Source of the DNA: Pilasporangium apinafurcum
Taxonomy: Eukaryota > Oomycota > Peronosporomycetes > Pythiales > Pythiaceae
DNA length: 64,000 nt
Reading direction: 5' to 3'
Assembly: GCA_001600495.1 (NCBI GenBank)
Contig: BCKE01000001.1
Location: 15,715 to 79,714, forward strand
How positions within the stretch are numbered: the stretch's first letter is position 1; each line of letters starts with the position of its first letter. The translations under genes and the position numbers were made by a program. Shown here in pieces: positions 42,656 to 54,309 of this stretch. The notes below the pieces were generated by a model. That model was given only the letters and a program-made list of their open reading frames with translations, did not search any database and was not told where the DNA came from.

Positions 42656-45607
42656 ATGGCAGATGAGAGTGCGCGCGTGCTGGCGCGTTTCGTGCGCCCC
42701 ATCTACGATGCCATCGATAGTCGCCAATACAAAAATGCTATCAAACTCTGTGCACACAAGAAAGTGGCACATCTCGACATCGTGCAAGTGCTGAAAGCGC
42801 ATTGCCTCGAGCGCACAGGCAAGGTGGATGAGGCGCTAGTAATCTGTCGGCAGGTACAGAGGAAGAATCCGACGGATGACACGCTGCTCAACACGATGAA
42901 TCTCGTCTTCAAGCTCAGTGGGTGTGAACACGAAATGCTACCAACTTTCGAGTACGCGTGTGCGCATGCCGAGCCGCCAAATGAGGAGCTCTTCACGTCG
43001 CTCTTTGTTGCGTATGCGCGACGAGGAGATTTTCTCAAGCAGCAGCAGACAGCGCTTAAGATGTATAAGGCGTTCAACAACATCAAGTACGTATGCTGGG
43101 CAGCAATAAGTATGATGCTGCAGGTGGAGCACCTCCGTGCTCCACCCAAAATGCTCAATTTGGCAGAGCGAATGCTCTTGAAGACACTACGCGAATCCAA
43201 GTCGAACGATGGGGAAGCCTTGCAGCTTGCCGTGCTTATTCTGCAGCTACAAGGGAAAAATACCGATGCGTTGCAAGTGTTTGATGAATTTGTGAAGTTC
43301 CTTGACGATGATGACACGGTTGCAACGAAAGAAAACTCACAGCGATCGAATGGACGAGCAAGTGAGGGCGAAGGCGCCTACGATGAAGATATTGAATTGG
43401 GACCAATGCAAGCCATCGATCGCCTTACACTGGAGGCATCACTTGCAAAGCAAGTATCTGATTCTGGTCGTTGCGCTTCCATCAATCGAGAACTACTGGA
43501 GAAATATAATGCAGATGACTGGGCATTTCTGCTGGAGTACATCAACGCTCGTTTCCAACAAACCAATGATTTGGAGGCGCTGGAAAAGGAGCTCACTGCG
43601 TTCTTCACGGAATTGCAGACTCGCCCAGGAAATGAGGTGCTCCGTGGACCAGTCCTCGCTGTGATTCATGTTAACAGCGAGATCCTACAACGTCTCCATG
43701 AGCGGAAAGCCCCCGCAGATGACGTGAAGAAAGTAGAAGCACGATTAGAGGAGCTGATTGCGGGATACATGGATCGGTTCTACTCAAAAACCTGCTGCTT
43801 CACGGACCTGAAGCAATATGTGACATTGTTCCTGAGCACCAGTACTACTTTTTCCAATGCAACTAAGACGAAGTTTATCACTCGTGTGCATACGCTTTAT
43901 GCAGACTCGGTAAGCAGCGAATCGTCGAAGATTGAAGCAGACGACCGCAAAGGCAGTCTGAACCGCTTGAATCGACACATTTTGTCGCTAAAAATGTTGC
44001 GATTTCTTGGCTATTTCCACGATCAAGAGAAGTTCTCCATCAGTGATCTGGAAGATTTGGTGAAGGAGCTGGTGAAGGAATATGAATTGTGCAGTTGGTT
44101 AAATGAGGGTGGCACTGGTGGTCAGCGTGAAGTCCAGCCCACCGACGATTTGCTGCTTATCGCTGCGCACTTCCTACTGGACATTTATCAGCGCACACCA
44201 GGTCGTCGAGAGATTCTACTGCAAGCAGCGGCTCTCCTAGAATATGGTTTGGAGAAAAGTGCCTACAATTTTCAGATGAAATTGCTGCTTTGCCGTGTAT
44301 ATGCTTATATGAGTGCGTGTGAAGTCATGCTCAGTCGCCACACAGAACTCGATGTGAAGTACGTTCAGCTGGACTCGTTATCGTTCCTTGTACTAGACAA
44401 ATTGCTTGCACTTTGCCACTACCCCGAGGCACGACGGCTATGTGACAGCATCAATCGACTACATCGAATGACAGGCAATGACACGCCCGAGTACATTAGC
44501 CGAGCGTATCGTTTAGGTGTTTATTCTAAAGTACTGGACATGACGAGTTTCTTATACAAGCGTATGGAGAAGTCTCACACGCTCGCCATCAGTAGGAGTG
44601 AATCGCTGCAGTTTACGATTATGGATGCGCTGACAAGTGGACCAAGCAAACTGCATGAGCATCTTGGCTCAGAGAAGGTTCTAAAGGACGTTGAAGCTCT
44701 GGAGAAGATGCTGCTGTCGGAGGAAAACTTGTCTCAAAACCAGCATCGAGAGGTCGTGGTACAGTGGACTGCGCAGCAACAGATCGCGAACGGTGATGCT
44801 TTCGCAGAGGACGATGCGCCGCTCATAGAATGCGATAGATCCGCGCATTTGAGTTCATCCCTCCTGTGGTTGAAGCTCCGCACTGTAGAATGCCGACTTC
44901 TTCGTGCAATTGCGCTTGGAGACAATGACAAACTCGCAACACTTGAACAGAGCTACCGTGCCCATTTATCGCAGCTGAACTTGATTTCTGCTTCGTCTAC
45001 TGACGATAGTAAACAGTTGGCCCTGAATTTGCAAAAGCAAGTGTGGAAGTGGTGTTCAGGAGTGGTGTCGGAAGTGGTGAAGCTAAGTCAACCGGATGCA
45101 GACTTAGAGTCTTTACCACACGCATTAGCTGACCTGCAGACCATGCTCGTTGGAATTACTGAACAGATTCCAGGAGCTTTAACGTTCGGCTCTTCTGATC
45201 AGAGCGGTGGTGATGCGATCTCATTTTCTTCTTTTGGCGTGTCGGTGATGTCGCTGCTACTCCATGAATGTGGCTTACTCGTGCTCAGTCTCTCCAGTTT
45301 GGCGATACGAGGGCTTGCTAAAAAGAAAGGTAAGAAGGATGAGCGACAACTCGCGTGTGCGAATGCGCTTCGTAGTTTCCTCAAGCAGATGCAGGAGTCG
45401 TTTGCGTCTTTGGATAATCAGATCAATGCGCTCAGCTTCGCGAGTGCTGTGCCACCGCTCCTTCTGACTGGGAAATCCACGAATCTCGATCTGGCGGCAC
45501 AAAAGGCACAGCAAAATGTTCAGAAATCATACGAAGATTTGCAGATCCGACTGCGCGAGTTGTTGCAGGAACGTGTAGCCATAATTCGTGCGATCTTGCA
45601 AAAGTAG
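42656..45607 (+). CDS. NAA25: N-terminal acetyltransferase B auxiliary subunit NAA25
   Basis: Ribosome-anchoring subunit of NatB, which acetylates Met-Asp/Glu/Asn/Gln N-termini co-translationally. Intronless, 983 residues. The start MADESARVLARFVRPIYDAI, then ALVICRQVQRKNPTDDTLLN and the helical TPR-like N-terminal solenoid (FTSLFVAYARRGDFLKQQQT) match the MDM20/NAA25 core. The rest is alpha-helical repeats through to RIRELLQERVAI-like helices at the end. The upstream in-frame Met at 42599 would add 19 residues of no match, so the 42656 start is preferred. Confidence 0.88.
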   Translation: MADESARVLARFVRPIYDAIDSRQYKNAIKLCAHKKVAHLDIVQVLKAHCLERTGKVDEALVICRQVQRKNPTDDTLLNTMNLVFKLSGCEHEMLPTFEYACAHAEPPNEELFTSLFVAYARRGDFLKQQQTALKMYKAFNNIKYVCWAAISMMLQVEHLRAPPKMLNLAERMLLKTLRESKSNDGEALQLAVLILQLQGKNTDALQVFDEFVKFLDDDDTVATKENSQRSNGRASEGEGAYDEDIELGPMQAIDRLTLEASLAKQVSDSGRCASINRELLEKYNADDWAFLLEYINARFQQTNDLEALEKELTAFFTELQTRPGNEVLRGPVLAVIHVNSEILQRLHERKAPADDVKKVEARLEELIAGYMDRFYSKTCCFTDLKQYVTLFLSTSTTFSNATKTKFITRVHTLYADSVSSESSKIEADDRKGSLNRLNRHILSLKMLRFLGYFHDQEKFSISDLEDLVKELVKEYELCSWLNEGGTGGQREVQPTDDLLLIAAHFLLDIYQRTPGRREILLQAAALLEYGLEKSAYNFQMKLLLCRVYAYMSACEVMLSRHTELDVKYVQLDSLSFLVLDKLLALCHYPEARRLCDSINRLHRMTGNDTPEYISRAYRLGVYSKVLDMTSFLYKRMEKSHTLAISRSESLQFTIMDALTSGPSKLHEHLGSEKVLKDVEALEKMLLSEENLSQNQHREVVVQWTAQQQIANGDAFAEDDAPLIECDRSAHLSSSLLWLKLRTVECRLLRAIALGDNDKLATLEQSYRAHLSQLNLISASSTDDSKQLALNLQKQVWKWCSGVVSEVVKLSQPDADLESLPHALADLQTMLVGITEQIPGALTFGSSDQSGGDAISFSSFGVSVMSLLLHECGLLVLSLSSLAIRGLAKKKGKKDERQLACANALRSFLKQMQESFASLDNQINALSFASAVPPLLLTGKSTNLDLAAQKAQQNVQKSYEDLQIRLRELLQERVAIIRAILQK

Positions 45608-45728
45608 TCGTTAGTTGTTAATAGACGTGTGTTTGTTAATAACAATTATATAACGTGATATTATCACGGGTAAAGTTCAATAGACTGTGATTCTCTCAAA
45701 CAGAGCGAATTGCCGACTGTTTCTTGCA
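45608..45728. promoter_or_regulatory. WDR59 upstream region with a 15-base palindrome
   Basis: A 121-base gap between NAA25 and WDR59. A palindrome CGTGATA-T-TATCACG at 45654-45668 lies 60 bases before the WDR59 start. Confidence 0.45.
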
Positions 45729-48700
45729 ATGGCGCCGTCGTCCGCGGTCTATGAATCGTCCGCAGTGGCGGCGACAGCGCTGCATGGTGCATCCACAATC
45801 CACAGCAACATCATCGCCAGGTATGACATCAGCGCGGGCGCGCTCAGTGTGGACGCGAGCGGTTCCTACGCTGTGCTCGCCGGACGAAAAGGTCTTCATC
45901 TCGTGGATCTCGAAGCGCCTTACGTGCCAATGGCAACGCTGCATCACCAGACGAAATGGGACGTGACAGTCGTCAAGTGCAACCCCCATATGCTCTATAA
46001 AAGCTACGTGGCGTCTACGTCCAACCACAATACACTCATCTGGAACATTGCCAACGCAAGTACAGGTAACACCACCAATAGTAATGCACAAATTCCTTCC
46101 TCCGCAAATCAGAACCAGCAGTCGCTTGTGGCTACGTTACGAGCACATACACGGCCCGTGAGCGATTTATCGTGGTCGCCTGCGCAGCCGGCAGTGCTGG
46201 CAACATGCTCAGCGGACCTGAAGACGCACTTGTGGGACATTCGCGCTCCACAACGGCCTGTGCAAACACTCGGGGCAGTCACAACAGGTGCTACGAAAGT
46301 GGAGTGGAATCGCGTGGATCAGACAAGTCTTGCGACGGCACATGACGGAGAAGTACGCGTGTGGGATACCCGTGCGGCTGATAAAGCACCAGCTGCACTG
46401 ATCACTGCGCACATGCAAAAGATCTACGGCATCGACTGGCATCCGCGACGCATGTACGAGCTGGTGACATGTTCAGAGGACAAAACTGTCAAGATCTGGG
46501 ATGTGACGCAGCCGCGCGTATATCAAGGGCTGTTAACGACTGGGGCTCCTGTGTGGAGAGCGCGATACACGCCGTTTGGGGACGGTCTTGTCACCATTTC
46601 CCAACGATTAGACAACACACTGCGACTATGGGCGCTTTCACAGGCAGAGGGGACGGGGATCTCCATTGATCCTGTGTATACATACGCTGGACATAGTGAT
46701 TTAGTGAAGGGAGTGTCGTGGCGAGCAAGACCGAACGCAGGAACATATCAGTTGGTGTCGTGGTCAAAGAATCAGGAGCTCCGTATGTGGCGAGTAGAAC
46801 CGCAACATCTCGAGGCTTGTGGGTATGACACAACATCATACACGGATGCAGTATCTTCGGAGCCGGCGGAACTAGTGCGAGTGGATGTAGCACAGCTACA
46901 GACTCAATCCAAGTATGACATTTCGATATTGAAGTCTGACTTCGTTCCGCTGGCGATTCCAACGTCTGCTGTCCCGCTCAGCGCGTCAGAGTACAGCTTG
47001 GAGGGGAAGAACAAGTCTCTTCAAGCGCTCTTAACGTTCGAAGAAGATCTGATCAAGGATGGAGACGTGCAGACTCAGAGTGACGATGAAAGTGGATCCA
47101 GCACTGGCGCAATCTCTGAAGGCGTGGAAGCAAAGGAGAAAAATGCTGCAACTGTCCCCGGAAAAGCAAGTGCCTTACCCTGCCCGCGCATCTCTGGAGC
47201 GTGCTTTAGTGGACCAAACATGCTGCTGGTGTTTGACTCTCGAGTCGCGATCGGCCAGACAAGAAGCTCCAGTGTGCCAGCTGCTATGGCTGCAGGGAAG
47301 ACGAATAAAACGCCCCAGCCTGCGAATAAGTTGCCACGCACATATGATGAGTTACTGGACCTAAGAGATTCGCGATTTGCTACGAAGAAGAATAAAAAGC
47401 CGTCCGTTAAACTACGATCAGCTTCGAATGTATTGGGAGCCATGGATCTGGCAAGTGAGTGGGGTCAGCAACACGACATGATGGAGTCTATTGGATTCGG
47501 CGATGATGCAGATGTGAGTACGCATGGATACAGAAACAACAATTATTTCACCTCTACGACTGATCCGATGCTTGGCGGTGACATGGACACATCTATCCAT
47601 GGCGGATCCGAGTATCTCACCTCCTTCTTCTCGACGTCTGATTACCATCTGCAAGTCAATCCCGAGCATCGGATCTCCGTTCCAACCAATCCAAATCCTG
47701 GTGTACTGCTTTCTCCGCGTGCATCGACCATAAGAACCACTAACGCAGGTGATCGGTCAAAGCGAGTGGAGCAATCCGCACCACCGCTGAATCTTGACTT
47801 GAGCCTGAGTGTCACCATCTTGGATTTGTCCAAATTGTGCGGTGTATCGTCTATACTGACGTATCAAACAAATCTCACCCCACAAGTTCCAAGAGACCAA
47901 AAGCAGGAACCAATGAGCCGCTTTCCCAAAGCAGCTATGAACCAAGTACCACGTGGTTTGGGATCAGGAAGCCGTTCTTTGCTGACGTGGATGCTACGTG
48001 CCGCGGATGAAATGACGAATAAAACAACCCATTCAACGATCTCACTCGAAGCATCAACGGGGAACGGCACAACGTCAGGGCGAAGGAATCACCTGAGTCA
48101 TATTCTCAAGTCACTTTTATCAGCCCAGCATGGAACAGATACTTTTGATCCAGTGTTGTCGGTGCCTGAAGATGCTGATTCGACAGTATCGGATGCCTGT
48201 GCTTATAATTCTCGTGTTGCCGCTCTGGCAGGAAGAACAGATCTACAGCAGATCTGGTCACTTTTGGAAATTTCTACCGCCCCTGTTGCTGAATTACCTC
48301 TGTACACAAATAACGCTTTGGCGAATATTCTGACATCGCACCCATGGAGTGCTCACCCATTTGGCAAACGGCTCGTAAGAAAAGTGTTAGATATGTATGA
48401 ACAGGCGGGAGATCTCCCAACTCTAGCTACGATCGTCTGCGTGCTGAGTCCAGCTGATTCCAGTAATGCTAACTCAGCGGAGGTGAAAAAATCTGACCTC
48501 TCGATTCAGCAGCTGGATCAAACTTTTGCCAAGAACGGTTCAACGGTTACCAGTACTAGTAGTGTGGAAACAGCACTTTCTACCACAACAACCAACAACA
48601 GTGAAATGCTACGATCCAGAAAATCAACAAATGCGCTTTCCCAACTTTCAGAGGCGTTTGCTGATGTAGGTGATCTGCCTCCAATCATGAAAAATGCTAG

Positions 48701-49708
48701 ACGATCGGTTAGCCACAACGAATTTGCGCGTGTGAAGCACCTAGAGCGAACAGCGACAGTTAAAGATCTTTCATCGACAATTGGTCCACTGCAATTGTCC
48801 AAAGAGTGGCCCGCTCCGAGTATTGCTAATCGAGTATTAAGTCCCACCAGAACAGCAACACCAAAAGCACACAGGATCTCAAGTACTCCAAAAGCACTGA
48901 CTTCAAGTGGCTGGAAAATGGACTTTGAGAAGTTAGATCCATTTAAAACATGGAGTGCATCGACAATGAAAGATTCCTCGCCACGTCCAACGATTCAAGA
49001 TGCGCTTCAGCCTGCGGTTAATCCGGCGTTGATGATGTCACCAAAGATAGAGCCTCAGGAGGATCTACTACTTACAGACAGAGAGCTTGCATATTTATCC
49101 TCTGATGATGTGGAGGCTGAGGATCTGCATCCCTCACATCGAATAGCCCTTGAGGTGGATTATCGATCGTTTGATGACGACAAGTGCTTACTCTCGTCGA
49201 ATTTCTTGGATGAGGAACGGTACGATATCTACAAGAAGTCATATGCGGAGTTGCTTTACCAATATGGTGCGATGAATCTGCGCAATAGCGTGTTGAAGAC
49301 CGTTTCCAAGGGTGACCAAGAGCATGAAGGCATCGTCTTCGGTCTGCTATGTCAATCGTGTCAAACAGTACGTACAAATTCTTTTTACTTTTTTCTATTC
49401 ATATTATTTGATGATTGATGATCGTGCATATTTTGTAGCCCACAGACCATCCTTACTGCTCTTCATGTCGTGACTTTGCCGTGAAATGCTCGGTTTGTCA
49501 ATTGGTCGTGCGTGGACAATCGATGTTTTGTATGGCTTGTGGCCACGGTGGCCATGCAGAGCATCTTCGCGAGTGGTTTGAATCTGAAGCTGCATGTCCA
49601 ACTGGTTGTGGCTGCTGGTGCAAACAGGCAACGGGCACACTTTCGTCGTTCCACGTCGAGCGGGTTGAGGAAGAATCAGTTGTGCCATCCAGATCCTATT
49701 CATTTTGA
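45729..49708 (+). CDS. WDR59: GATOR2 subunit WDR59
   Basis: Subunit of GATOR2, an amino-acid sensing regulator of TORC1 at the lysosome or vacuole. Exons are 45729-49367 and 49439-49708, giving 1302 residues. The N-terminal propeller has WDR59 features: YVASTSNHNTLIWNIANAST, SDLSWSPAQPAVLATCSADL, HDGEVRVWDTR, YELVTCSEDKTVKIWD. A long low-complexity middle region contains Ser/Thr-rich stretches. The C-terminal zinc-binding RING-like domain is encoded across the intron: CQSCQT joined to CSSCRDFAVKCSVCQLVV, then HGGHAEHLREWF and CPTGCGCWC. The RWD domain was not clear to me. The start follows the first ATG after an upstream GTG. Confidence 0.93.
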
Positions 49709-49879
49709 AATGGCTACACTTTATGTATCGAGATCTGGTACGATACCGGTATGGATGTAGTACTGAGAACCTGTATGTGTTGATGTGATGAGTGAATGGT
49801 TGGTGGAAGCATCATTTTAGGGAGGTTTGTTCTTCTGGGAAATGGAGTTGGTCGGTATTGAACATCACCTGCAGCAAAA

Positions 49880-50488
49880 ATGGGTCGTGGGAGTGGCTTG
49901 AGTTTGGAGCGATTTATCAAAGGCAAGGCGCACAAGTCCAAGGCCGACGCCAAAAGCAAAAAGAAAGTTATCATCCGCAAAGCCCAGCGGCGACGAGAGT
50001 ATGAACAGATCAAGAAACGAGAAGGCAAGACCCAGAACGATACCGATGATGATGACAAGAACGGCCCGACGTCGTTTTACGATAAGTTTTTCAGTGAGTT
50101 AAAGAAAGAAAATGATCAAGCGAAGATTAAGGTACATTGTGTAATATCAGACGCACGAAATGGCGTGGTATTTAATTTTACTGTTCTTCTTGCGCTAACA
50201 AATGGTTGATGAATATTGCAGACAGACCAAGGTGAGAGTGAGCGGAGGCGCACTGCAAAACCTGATCCGTTCTTTAAGGCAAAGAAGAAGGCTGCCGTGG
50301 TTAAAGACGAGAAGAAACGCGCGTTTGCTGAGAAAGAGAAACACAAGGCAGAGATGGAGAAAAAAATCAACCAGCGCAAGAAGCGCCACGTCAAGCTGAG
50401 TGTTAGGACCGCATCTGGTCAGCCGGTGATCCGCAACCACATCGGCGATATTTTAGCCAAGTTGCAGACAGAGAAGAATGCCAAATAA
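49880..50488 (+). CDS. FYV7: rRNA-processing protein FYV7 family (CCDC59-like)
   Basis: Nucleolar protein acting in 18S rRNA maturation. Exons are 49880-50131 and 50222-50488, giving 172 residues. Strongly basic (KGKAHKSKADAKSKKKVIIR, then the coiled-coil RAFAEKEKHKAEMEKKINQR). The conserved C-terminal block RKKRHVKLSVRTASGQPVIR plus NHIGDILAKL matches the FYV7 pattern RxKRHxKLxxxTxxGQPxMxxRxxxLLxKI. Small size and lack of other domains fit the family. Confidence 0.83.
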
Positions 50489-50876
50489 GTATAACATTTA
50501 TATTGCAAACTGCATTCAGTCACGTCGACCTTTAACACAATACTCGTAGCAAAGTTGGGCATGATATCTGTGCAAGATGCAAAAACACCAATGAAATGAC
50601 TATAATCTATGCAGAAGAAACACGCAAATTATTGAAACAATGACGATCATGAAGAACAGACACGCAATCGAATCAATAGAAGAGCGGACAGGATGGATTT
50701 TTTTTTCTAAATAAATCTCTGCTCTCTCCTCTGTATATCCTTTTTTCTTGGTATTTCTTTTGCATTCCTGTAACAACTACATGCCCCAGAATATCATCGT
50801 CACCATACAAAACGATGTAATTCATGCTACTGGTGGAAGATGCGTGGAGCATGCTCGTTCGCCGTCATTGAATGAT
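50489..50876. other. Convergent intergenic region
   Basis: This 388-base gap between FYV7 and the acyl carrier protein gene has a pyrimidine-rich run near 50699-50760. No gene or RNA was recognised. Confidence 0.5.
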
Positions 50877-51239
50877 TTACTTGGCCATTGGGTGCGCAGC
50901 GACGTATTCAATGACTTCGGCAGGGGTGGTCAGCTTTTCGGACTCCACATCTGGAATTTCAATGGTGAATTCTTCCTCCATGGCCATGACCACTTCCACT
51001 ACATCCAACGAATCGAGACCGAGATCCTCCACGAACTTGGCGGTTTCCTTCACCTTGTCAGCGTCGACCTTTTCAAAGTTCTTGACGACACTCAACACGC
51101 GATCGCTCACTTCGTTTCTGTCCAAGAAGGTCTGTGCGCTGAAGAAACGCACCGACGATGGCACAGCCACAGCAGAACGCGAGGCAGGGCGGGCAGCGGC
51201 GCGGGCGAGAGGGCGGAGGACGGCGGAGAAGCGGTTCAT
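50877..51239 (-). CDS. NDUFAB1: Mitochondrial acyl carrier protein (NDUFAB1)
   Basis: Mitochondrial ACP: carries fatty-acyl chains for type II fatty-acid synthesis and lipoate, and is a subunit of respiratory complex I that binds LYR proteins. Intronless, 120 residues. A basic, Ser/Ala-rich presequence (MNRFSAVLRPLARAAARPAS) precedes the ACP domain. The phosphopantetheine attachment site is GLDSLDVVE with Ser in the DSL motif. Acidic helix EEFTIEIPDVESEKLTT follows, as is typical. Confidence 0.95.
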   Translation of the reverse strand: MNRFSAVLRPLARAAARPASRSAVAVPSSVRFFSAQTFLDRNEVSDRVLSVVKNFEKVDADKVKETAKFVEDLGLDSLDVVEVVMAMEEEFTIEIPDVESEKLTTPAEVIEYVAAHPMAK

Positions 51240-51509
51240 GTTGCGATCTGAGTGAGGAGCTCCTTGGTGTTCTGTGTGTGTGGTGAGCGGATCAACACCA
51301 CCCGAACCATCTTAAAACCTCATCTTCATCCTAAAAAACCTTATTACCCTGGTAAAATTGGGACAATCCCTAATTTAATAAAGAGAGGCGATTTAAGCCC
51401 GCAGTTATCGTAATAGACGCAGCATGTTTGTAAAGAATAGTCGAATAAATACAGTTGCGGGTTTAAGTGGATTTTGAACATTAATGTGATCACAAATTTG
51501 TTGAGAAAG
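51240..51509. promoter_or_regulatory. Bidirectional promoter ACP / coiled-coil gene
   Basis: A 270-base divergent region. TTTAAGCCCGCA at 51392-51403 and TGCGGGTTTAA at 51456-51466 form an inverted repeat with one mismatch. It resembles the CGGGTTTA elements of the SCO/NAA25 region. Confidence 0.55.
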
Positions 51510-52555
51510 ATGCCATCGGAAGCTGAAGCGCGCGAGTGGTGGAGCCAGCGGGAAGTGAAGGTGGAGAAGGAACTGGCAAGTGCGATGCAAAAGCGCATAG
51601 AAGCCCAACGTGCGCAGATTCACGCATTCAAGTTGGAGCAGAGCAAGTGGGAACATGAACTACAGGTCGGAGTATGTTGCTGTGATTCTCCATGTCACAT
51701 GGTACTGATTTTGTTTGTTTGCATTTTCGCCTCATGTAGCTACGCATATTCAAGTATGCACATGACCGAAAGCTACTCAGTGAACATAACATTGAGCTAC
51801 AAGAAGCATTAACCGTGATGGAAGAGAAGTTTGAGAAGCATCAGCAGGAAATGGACATCCAAACAGCTCGTATTGTAGAGCTGGAAGGAATGTTGCATGA
51901 TAACCAGACTCAGACCCAGCTTATACAAGAACTACGAGAAAACAATCGCGTACTTTCGCAGGTACGAAGCATATATTACTGAATGTGTATGTACCACGCT
52001 GATGCGTCTTGATTTTTTACTGGAAATTTGTTGCAGCGCTTGGTGGAATGGGAACAATTCCATCAAAAGCAGATAGCCGCACATGATGATGCTCATAAAC
52101 GCAAGCAGGAAGAGCTGCTGGACTATCTGGAGCGCGAATTGTCCATTGCAGTAGATGAAGATGATGTGCCAAATACGAAAAGCGTACAAGATGACGGTGT
52201 AAAGCAAAGACGAATGACTGTAGATACGCGAGCGAGAAGACATGGCTATGGACTAGAGACCATCGATACAGACACTTTGCAAGCTCGGGTAGTAGAGCTG
52301 GAGAAGCTCTGTAAGCATAAAGACCAACAGATTCATTCTTTGAAAACGATCCTCGAACGTCAGGAAAAAATCTTTGATCAAAACCTCAAACTGACGACAG
52401 CGAAATATGATCAAGTGAAAGCCATCAATATCGCCTTGCAAGTAAGTGTCTGAATTGACATTTGTTGTCGTGTATAGCAGAACCTAATAAAGGTTTGATT
52501 TATGTAGAAACGGCTGCTGAATTCTCTGACTGAAAGTATCAGCAGTTCTGGATAG
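51510..52555 (+). CDS. Coiled-coil protein, family unknown
   Basis: Exons are 51510-51665, 51740-51961, 52037-52441 and 52508-52555, giving 276 residues. Almost the whole protein is predicted heptad coiled coil rich in Glu, Gln, Lys and Arg: REWWSQREVKVEKELASAMQ, LLSEHNIELQEALTVMEEKF and VVELEKLCKHKDQQIHSLKT. No catalytic or membrane segment; no family recognised. Structural or centrosomal/axonemal roles are possible but not shown. Divergent from ACP. Confidence 0.7.
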
Positions 52556-52777
52556 CGGTAATTCAGTTCCTTGATGTTGTAAAGTAAATAATTATAAATC
52601 GGTAGCAGCATTAATAATCGAAGAAGCGCATGATAACATGGTCAAGTTACGATTGCGTGTAGGTTAAATAGTCCTTGTTTCATTTGGATATTTATCAAAA
52701 CCTGTCCATCTTCACGCCTTTGGTTGGAATCTGTATCACAAGCTAGTGTCGATTGGCAACAGTTCTGAGCCAACGCA

Positions 52778-53200
52778 TTACTGTTGCGTTTGGATATTGT
52801 ATTTGCGCTGTCACACGTATAGCACAGAGAATATAAGCATCAGCATCTCCAATGTGATGAATTAGTAAAACAAGCGACTGCTACACACCTGCCATTCGTT
52901 GGCACTCGCTTCCTTTTGCTTAATGTTTTTGTTCAGCTGTGCGAGTACTTGTGCGATGCCGTCGCGATTAGCCGTGACGGCCGGCAGCACTTCCTTCACA
53001 GTACGTTCCACGAGTACTCCGCCAACCATACGATAGGCTTTGCGGTCCGCTGGCAGGTCCTGTAGCGTTTGAATGACGCGCTCATGCTCTGCAGTCTCCA
53101 CCTCTAGCTCCGCGATCTTTTCGGCCATCTGTCGCACCTCCGATCGCATCGCCTTGTACGTCGCGATGACCTGCTGCTCCGTGATCTGCCCGTCCGCCAT
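52778..53200 (-). CDS. PFDN2: Prefoldin subunit 2
   Basis: Beta-type subunit of the prefoldin hexamer, which hands unfolded actin and tubulin to CCT. Minus-strand exons are 53200-52889 and 52807-52778, giving 113 residues. The first exon contains the paired coiled-coil helices and the signature RKAYRMVGGVLVERTVKEVL. The final 30-base exon adds RKYNIQTQQ and restores the family NEFxxKYNI ending; without it the protein would stop in unrelated sequence. Divergent from eS21. Confidence 0.9.
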
Positions 53201-53484
53201 ATTCAATCGTTGTCCTCACAAATAACACCAAGGATCGATCCACACAAGGAGATTTACTTAAGGGACAATCTATTCCTAAAATTATTTTTAAAAAAGGAAC
53301 TATACTTTTTCCAAGTATCGAGGCAATTAAATAAGGGATTAAATAATTTACTTAGATTTTGTATACAGTGACCGGTAACGTACACTCAGGGTCATTGGCT
53401 GGCTGGGTTTCTGTGCTTCATGAGGAAAAGCGTCCTAGTTCCTATTGTTATTGAGAAATCAACTGACTCTTCCCAAGGACAACC

Positions 53485-53812
53485 ATGCAGAACGAAGCCG
53501 GCCAATCCATCGATATTTACATCCCTCGCAAGTGGTACGTCGGCTCTCTATCATGTCTAATGTATGCTCAGTCTTCTATAGTACGATGCTTATCTGCAAA
53601 CTTTGGTGGTTTGTGACTGTAGCTCCTGGACCAACCGTATCCTTGCGGCCAAGGACCATGCTTCGGTGCAGATCAATGTCGGTCGCGTGAACGCCAACGG
53701 TGTCTTCACCGGTGAATCCGACACCTTTGCTCTTGCGGGTTACATCCGTGGCAAGGGCGAAGCCGATTTGGCTTTGACTGAGCTCGCTCGTCAGGCGGAT
53801 GCCAAGCACTAA
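53485..53812 (+). CDS. RPS21: Small-subunit ribosomal protein eS21
   Basis: Cytosolic 40S protein. Exons are 53485-53534 and 53623-53812, giving 79 residues. The start MQNEAGQSIDIYIPRKC and the block SWTNRILAAKDHASVQINVG are the family signature. The C-terminal half, VFTGESDTFALAGYIRGKGE with an Ala-rich tail, is shorter but of the usual design. The intron falls between Lys and Cys of IPRKC. An ATTGG box lies at 53394-53398. Confidence 0.95.
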
Positions 53813-54309
53813 ATACGCTTCCAGGGTTGTTAGCAGCATGGATAACAGCAGTGCGATTCCAGTAAAGAAAGAGAGACGTTGTCAATAAATGCTGTAGGCG
53901 GATACATGCGCATGATGTGTATGTTTTTGCAGATCGACGGTTTGGCGCTTGTCGTATGATAGAGTTGGTTGAAGATTGCTTTTTATTTAATGCCAATATT
54001 GAATGAACTGCAATTTGAAAACTCAACCAGTAAGCGTCCTTTACACAAGTCAATGCTCTACATAAATGCTAACTGATCCTTGAGTTTGATCACTTGCAAT
54101 TGACTGATGTTGTGTACTTGAGCTGGCTTGTATACATGTGTATTTAAAAAAAATCCAATGATCTCGAAGGCGATATGTATTATGGCCCGGTAATTTGCCT
54201 TTCCTGCCTCAACTACGATTGCTATCTGACGAAATGCTGCGGTCAGTAATCAGCCCTCATACTATGCTTTTCCGTGCGATTAACTCTACAGATAAACAAC
54301 ATGAAGGGG
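53813..54309. other. Convergent intergenic region
   Basis: A 497-base gap between eS21 and TIM13. No gene or RNA was recognised; short A-rich runs near 54146-54153. Confidence 0.5.
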
